The notes under the pieces: model-generated | What the model saw: only the letters and a program-made list of their open reading frames with translations | Told to the model about the DNA's origin: nothing | Databases searched by the model: none | Made by a program: the position numbers and the translations under genes | Source: Lepiota brunneoincarnata | Lineage: Eukaryota; Basidiomycota; Agaricomycetes; Agaricales; Agaricaceae | NCBI GenBank assembly: GCA_023014365.1 | Contig: JAEBUN010000018.1 | Coordinates: forward strand, 62,001 to 126,000 | Direction of reading: 5' to 3' | DNA: 64,000 bases | Shown: positions 59,595 through 64,000 of the stretch, in pieces | Layout of the letters: the number at the start of each line of letters is the position of its first letter | How positions within the stretch are numbered: the stretch's first letter is position 1

Positions 59595-59639
59595 TTTCTT
59601 GCGAAGGGTGTCTGCTAGAATGAGACGTCGCTCCCTCGC

Positions 59640-59646
59640 TTTTATA
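59640..59646 (-). promoter_or_regulatory. TATA box of antisense gene 2
   Basis: TATAAAA on minus, 46-52 nt upstream of the ATG at 59594. The same box occurs in A' upstream of 25550. It implies that the antisense gene has its own promoter inside the retrotransposon. Confidence 0.6.
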
Positions 59647-59834
59647 AGAAAAGGCCGTAGGCAGTGATGACGAATCATAACGAGTGGATGAAGAGCACCC
59701 TCCACCCTAAGCTTATGACCTGAGGGGCCTAGGAAACCTGTAATCTTGAGTAGCCAGCCTTCGACAGACTTGCTGAACCACAGTTGCCTTATTAGGTAAC
59801 ATGTCGCCAGGGTCTCGCGGTTATCAGTGTGCAC

Positions 59835-60279
59835 AGGGATTCTGATGGAACGGTGAGGGCACCGATTTCAATTTGGCTAGGGGGAGATGGGTCCCAAGGG
59901 GCGCTTCAGTTTGACAGTTTGACGCGAGCTTTTTCGCGAGGAGCTTTTTCGAACAGCGTGGACAGGCTGGTTCGGGCTTGTAAGTAAACCGGAGCGGATG
60001 AGCCGGGTCACTACGCGTTGCGGGTCACGGCGCGCTGAGATGTCAATAAACATCACTGATAGATCAGAGAGGCATATAATGAGTATATAAGTGACTGGCA
60101 ACCTAAACTAGCTTAGGAGTCTCCCAGGAGGTCTTTAGCTTAGCTTTAGGAGATGACAAGAAAGTCAAAAACAGTTTAGCTTAACTCAGTAGGAGACAAG
60201 GAACAACAAGATGACTATTGGGATGTATATACATGACAAGATTATATACTACATCCAAGAAGTAAACTAGGCGCAGAGA
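59835..60279. other. Spacer between antisense genes 1 and 2
   Basis: Holds the 3' end of gene 1 and the upstream region of gene 2. It includes repeated TTTAGCTTAG-like motifs at 60130-60185 but no ORF of its own. Confidence 0.5.
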
Positions 60280-62310
60280 TCACTCAAGGTCTTCTAGAAC
60301 AGACTCCGGATCCTGAGTCATCGGGAAAGCGAGGAAGAGAAGCGATTTGAGCTCCTCGAATTCCTCGTATGTCGGGACCCCCGGAAAGTTGTTGGCGAAC
60401 TCAAAGAACGCCCGAACGTCTTCAAGGGAGTCGGCCATACCCATCTCTACAAAAGCCACGTCGTTACCGTCCAAGGCAGTCCTGGTAGCTTGCATCTCCT
60501 GGACGAATTGATAAACTACACGGCGGTGGTGAAACGCCGAAGCCTCGTAAGCGACGCGGTTCGCCTCCAGGCTGACCAAGCTAGAGGACACAACACGCGC
60601 GAACGCGGCCAGATCTAGAAAAATAAAGAGAATAAGAAAAGGGAAAAATAGTGAACAGAGAAACTTACGGTATTCACTGGTCAGTGAGGATGTGACCAGG
60701 GCGTTCGCAACGCCGGCCGAAACCCGGGGATGGTCCGCGAAGGTACAAGGGTAGTTGTACAAGTCGCAGCTGCGACACTTCTTACCCTTGCCCAGAGGCT
60801 CGCACTCCAACTTACGAGCAGCGCAAGAAGGACACCGAGACCGAGGTGGCACGTACTGGAGCAGATGTCAAAGCCGTCAGTAAGGAACCACGAGAAAACT
60901 TGGAGAACGTACCGAAAGCTGGCTAGCTGCCAGCAGCCTAGGAAAGTCCTCACAAAAGAGCGGGACTGGGTGCCGGTATCCATGGTCCCGAATAATTTCG
61001 GCCTCAGAGCGCCGAACGCGAGCCCGGGGAACGTATTTCTTCGTCCGCGTGTTGGAACTCTTCTTGGACGAAAGGACGCGTTGTTGACGCGACGGGCCAG
61101 CATGAGGGGACTCTTGAGGGATCTCCGGAACCACCGGGCTAGGCAAACGAGAAAGGACGGGGGTCGGAGAAGCTAAGAACGCGTCTTGAAAAACAAAAGT
61201 CGGTTCTTGAGGGGCAGGCGAAGGCTCCAGAAGGAGCTCCAAATCTGGAGAAGGAGAAATCTCCACGGCGCTTGCGGGAGACGCGACTGGAGCGCCAGCT
61301 AAGTGAGGTGGTGATGGTGTTGGGCACCTAGGCGAAGCCAGCACCTGTTGCCCATCCAGAGAAGAGGACCAGCTAAAGATTTTGAAGAGGTCGGCTTGAG
61401 AGATCTCAGGGACTGGAGAACGCGATGACGAGTTAGAACCCGCCAGGAATAAGGGGAGAGGGGGCGGCGTCGATGATTTCGCCCTCTGTTTGCCTTTAAA
61501 GGCAGCTGGTATACGCGCTAAAGCAGAAGTCAGCGGAAAGAACAAATATATCGTGAAAAACGACTAAGCTTACGCGTTGAAGTAGCAGAAGAGAGTACGG
61601 GGGAAGAAGGCCGGTTTGTTGAAGGGCCCGGCACCTCCGAACCTGATGCAATACCCAAGGGAGGGAGCACCAGCGAGTCTTCCTCGTCCAGGGTGCGCAG
61701 AGAGACGGCGAGAGGGGGCAGCGACATTGAACTGGACGAAGCCTCTGTGGATAATCCACCAGAGGGCCCGCCAACGGGGATACCTGACGAGGGTTCTGCG
61801 GAAAATCCGGCAGAGCGCTCGTCGGTTGGATTGCACAACGACGCGATGGAAATCACGCGTCTTGGCACTGGAGCGTACAAAGGAGAGGCCGGCGGAGGAG
61901 TTGGTTCGCGGGGCGGAGAGTATGGTGGAGGAGGGGTCCTTGCCACACCCACCTGACGATTTCCGCGAGCTCCTCGAGCTCCTCGCCCTCCTCTAGCCCT
62001 CCTAGTACGCGGTGCTGGTGGTTCCCATTGAGGTAGGAGGTTGCGACATGCCGGGAGGCGAATAGTGAGACCTAAAAGTAGAGAAAACATAAGTAAAGAC
62101 AACGAGAACAGGGGAAAACGCGACTTACGTTGCGCGATCGATGATGAAGGCGCGCCTTGGGAAGCCGTTGAGGCGTTGCTTGGCCCAGGGTAGCCTGAAA
62201 ACAGTGTTAAGAAAACAGACAAAACTGTAACTCGAACTCTACTTACTGGAAGAAGAGTCCGAGTCCTCCTCGTAGCGAGCACGTTTGCTGCTGCGCATGT
62301 TTCTGTCCAT
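60280..62310 (-). CDS. Antisense gene 1 of element A: Zn(II)2Cys6 protein
   Basis: Exons: 62310-62247, 62194-62129, 62071-61574, 61517-60913, 60855-60669, 60614-60280; introns 52, 57, 56, 57 and 54 nt, all GT-AG; the frame is kept throughout, giving 584 residues. Residues 1-400 are mostly Pro/Ser-rich with an Arg/Gly patch. C419, C422, C429, C438, C441 and C448 have the fungal Zn2Cys6 spacing (CX2CX6CX8CX2CX6C) with basic residues between. The C-terminus is helical and acidic. Zn2Cys6 proteins are DNA-binding regulators unique to fungi and relatives; here the cluster is internal, not N-terminal. Target unknown. The same gene occurs in A' and, in part, in A2. Confidence 0.82.
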
Positions 62311-62628
62311 TGTTGATAGAAGTGAGCGTTGAAAAGTGAATATGCGAGCACAATAGACGAGTAAGAAGTGAGAGGGAGAACGAAGGAGATGAAACGAGAC
62401 CTTGGGACATTTAAAAGACCCAATAAAGAGATAAAAATTTAAGCTATAGCAACAAGAAGTTGATCTATACATTTAAACTCGGTGACATGACATCATTCTG
62501 AAATAAGCTTAGCGAAAGTGCGCTACCCTCGAAGCTGGTGAACGTTCTAGACCATAGAGCGCGTCAGAGAGACTCAGATACTGCGAATTTGAAGGAGATA
62601 ATGACTGAGGACAGTCAGCAATTTGGTT

Positions 62629-62637
62629 AGGGGGAGA
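62629..62637 (+). promoter_or_regulatory. Polypurine tract of element A
   Basis: AGGGGGAGA directly abuts the 3' LTR. It is identical in A2 (1271-1279) and present as a complement in A' (22514-22522). Confidence 0.85.
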
Positions 62638-63941
62638 TGATACGCCGATTTCACGCCTATACATGAATTCCGTACTCCGGAACGATTCTCTACATAGAAT
62701 CATTGGCTATATCATTAAAGAACTCTATAGAGGATTGGTACTATATCCCGTAGTAGCCAGTTCGACCGAACTGAGGATATTCGAGCCTCGGAAGTGTTCA
62801 AACCAGCTCATTATCACTAAGCTTAGTGAACCAAGCTATCAGAACGCTCTCCGGAGGGATTCAGGACTCTACATAGCCTATCGAGTATACCCCGGTCGCA
62901 TCCAGGGACCTTACGAGCAGTTTTCTGATGAACCCGAATGCTGTTTGAACATAAAAGAATGTACCTAGCGGCTGTCGCAGGCGTATTACGTCTATAGCGA
63001 GTTCAATAATGATGACCGGACCACGGAACGGAACGTCCAACGTTCGGGAGGCAATACCCGATGCCCAAAACCCTAGAAACATCAAAGACTCCTAATTAAC
63101 GAGTGCTTTGTGGGTCCCGGCACTTCGGCATTCTGCTTAACTGAGATTAATTACAACGGATCAAGGGATTGTCCATCTGCTATACATTCCGATCATAATT
63201 GATCCGGAAACTTAACGCGCTCGCGTGGACGCAGAATAATGCAGCCGAGCACGGAGCACGTCTGGCTGGATTGCCATTCGTTAATCAGAGAAAAACCCAT
63301 AACCCAGGGTGAGGTAGAAATGCTGCCGAACCTTCCAAAATGTTCTACAGTGCCTGTAACAATTAAGCTTATTGTTTTCTATTTCATATTTACTATCTCT
63401 CGTATGTATCTAAACAATATAAATACGGTCAGCACTTGTTTGTGGAGAGAAAGAGAGGTCTCACCCCCGCTTCCACACGCAAGTCTGCGAGCCGTGATCA
63501 AGAACGGTTTCAGAGGGCTATTTAGTGTGCGTTGTTAAGTGTGATTTCTTCGGTCGTCGACCAACCCAGGGACAGAGACACAGACCAGAGTTCAGAGTTT
63601 AGAGTTCCAGAGTGCTAGAGACAGAGACAGAGACAGAGACCAGAGTTCAGAGACCAGAGACCAGAGACCAGAGACCCAGCGCTTTGAATTGACAGGGATT
63701 GTCCTTTCATTGTTGCACCGTACGGCTAAGATAATTTCAACGGCTGTTCGTTAACCTCTAAAAACACTACTCTCTTGAATTTCGCTGTCAGAACGCACCC
63801 CCAGAACACCCTAAAAGACGAAACTGTTCATTATCTATCTCATTCCACTTGTATTAGCTTAAGCTTATCGAATAGCGGCTAAGCTTAGTGAAAACGAGCC
63901 CCCTATCTATATTAAAACCTACGAAAGTTTCTACCTTTTCA
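62638..63941 (+). repeat. 3' LTR of element A
   Basis: 1304 bp. It differs from the 5' LTR by about four substitutions and two one-base insertions (62941-62942, 63431-63432). CTAAGCTTAG occurs at 62817-62826 and 63879-63888. Confidence 0.95.
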
Positions 63942-64000
63942 CCGGTTGGGGTATTTTGGGGTAAGAATCTTCAAATCCTTCTTCTATGGTGGCATGGTCT

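Larger units (their letters stand above)
49962..63941 (+). mobile_element. Element A: full-length ~14-kb Ty3/Gypsy LTR retrotransposon with two antisense genes
   Basis: LTRs of 1302 and 1304 bp (49962-51263, 62638-63941) differ at only about six positions. CCGG flanks both ends (49958-49961, 63942-63945); CCGGT is possible if the LTR starts one base later. Sense order: PBS, gag, protease, RT-RNase H-integrase without a chromodomain; then about 4.4 kb with two spliced genes on the opposite strand, a polypurine tract and the LTR. It is CpG-rich and young. It lies inside gag of element C. Confidence 0.95.
41927..64000 (-). mobile_element. Element C: chromovirus, minus strand, with three nested insertions, running off the window
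   Basis: The 3' LTR is at 41927-42309. Sense order on minus: gag (from beyond 64000 and 49961-49200), protease, RT, RNase H, integrase, chromodomain, extra ORF. It is interrupted by a Tc1/mariner element (44640-46235), a solo B LTR (49388-49772) and element A (49962-63941). Bases 63942-64000 should continue its gag. Many stops make it inactive. Confidence 0.85.

Noticed and set aside
60739..60850. The Cys-rich exon of antisense gene 1 as a Gag-type CCHC knuckle
   Set aside because: The spacing CX2CX6CX8CX2CX6C and lack of the knuckle His fit Zn(II)2Cys6, not CX2CX4HX4C.
61616..61996. Plus-strand ORF of 126 codons in element A (and its twin at 258-638)
   Set aside because: It is the complement of exon 3 of antisense gene 1, which has proper splice sites and frame continuity; the plus ORF has no motif and is a GC-rich shadow.
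21217..63941. A' and A as the arms of one large inverted duplication
   Set aside because: They differ by extensive transition decay, carry different nested insertions, and element A has its own CCGG target duplication inside element C; two independent insertions explain them.

Overview
The window looks like a repeat-dominated locus of a basidiomycete fungus, probably an Agaricomycete. The evidence is very short introns (about 50-60 nt, GTRNGT...YAG with CTRAY branch sites), chromodomain Ty3/Gypsy elements, alpha-kinase relics, an HNH_2-type gene, and CpG-depleted old repeats next to CpG-rich young ones. No rRNA, tRNA or CRISPR array was recognised.

Layout: 1-2580 is the 3' end of one copy of a large LTR retrotransposon, here called family A. 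It is followed by an older A-LTR fragment (2581-2990) that cuts a conserved-looking ORF (2991-3816, minus). 3817-17120 is mostly host-like sequence: decayed genes (5290-6229, 6902-8060), two alpha-kinase pseudogenes (about 9175-11600), a CpG-normal island with the one gene that reads intact (HNH_2-like, 13216-14558), and a weak ORF at 15283-15663. 17121-20783 is a cluster of LTRs of two families (C and D), including a 1.95-kb element D with two LTRs and a KH-domain ORF. 21217-41905 is an old, reversed A copy (A') split by chromovirus B (26512-34143, TSD CCAAT). From 41927 a minus-strand chromovirus C runs beyond the window; it carries a Tc1/mariner transposon (44640-46235), a solo B LTR (49388-49772, TSD GCAAG) and the young full-length element A (49962-63941, flanked by CCGG).

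The most interesting object is element A, about 14 kb. Its sense strand encodes gag, protease and RT-RNaseH-integrase. The gag/pro and pro/pol junctions both need a -1 shift, and each sits on an X_XXY_YYZ heptamer (GGGTTTC, AAATTTT). Downstream of pol, on the opposite strand, lie two multi-intron genes: one of about 584 residues with a complete Zn(II)2Cys6 cluster, one of about 359 residues of unknown type. Both genes sit in the same place in decayed copy A', and the part visible in the copy at the left edge matches too, so they are a stable part of the family. Family A is also dense in the palindrome CTAAGCTTAG and its core TAAGCTTA, in LTRs, coding regions and antisense introns.

Most of the one-base insertions that appear to break element A's genes have one form: the two bases present are both alleles of a C/T or A/G site seen in sister copies. 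They look more like a consensus or assembly artefact than biological frameshifts.
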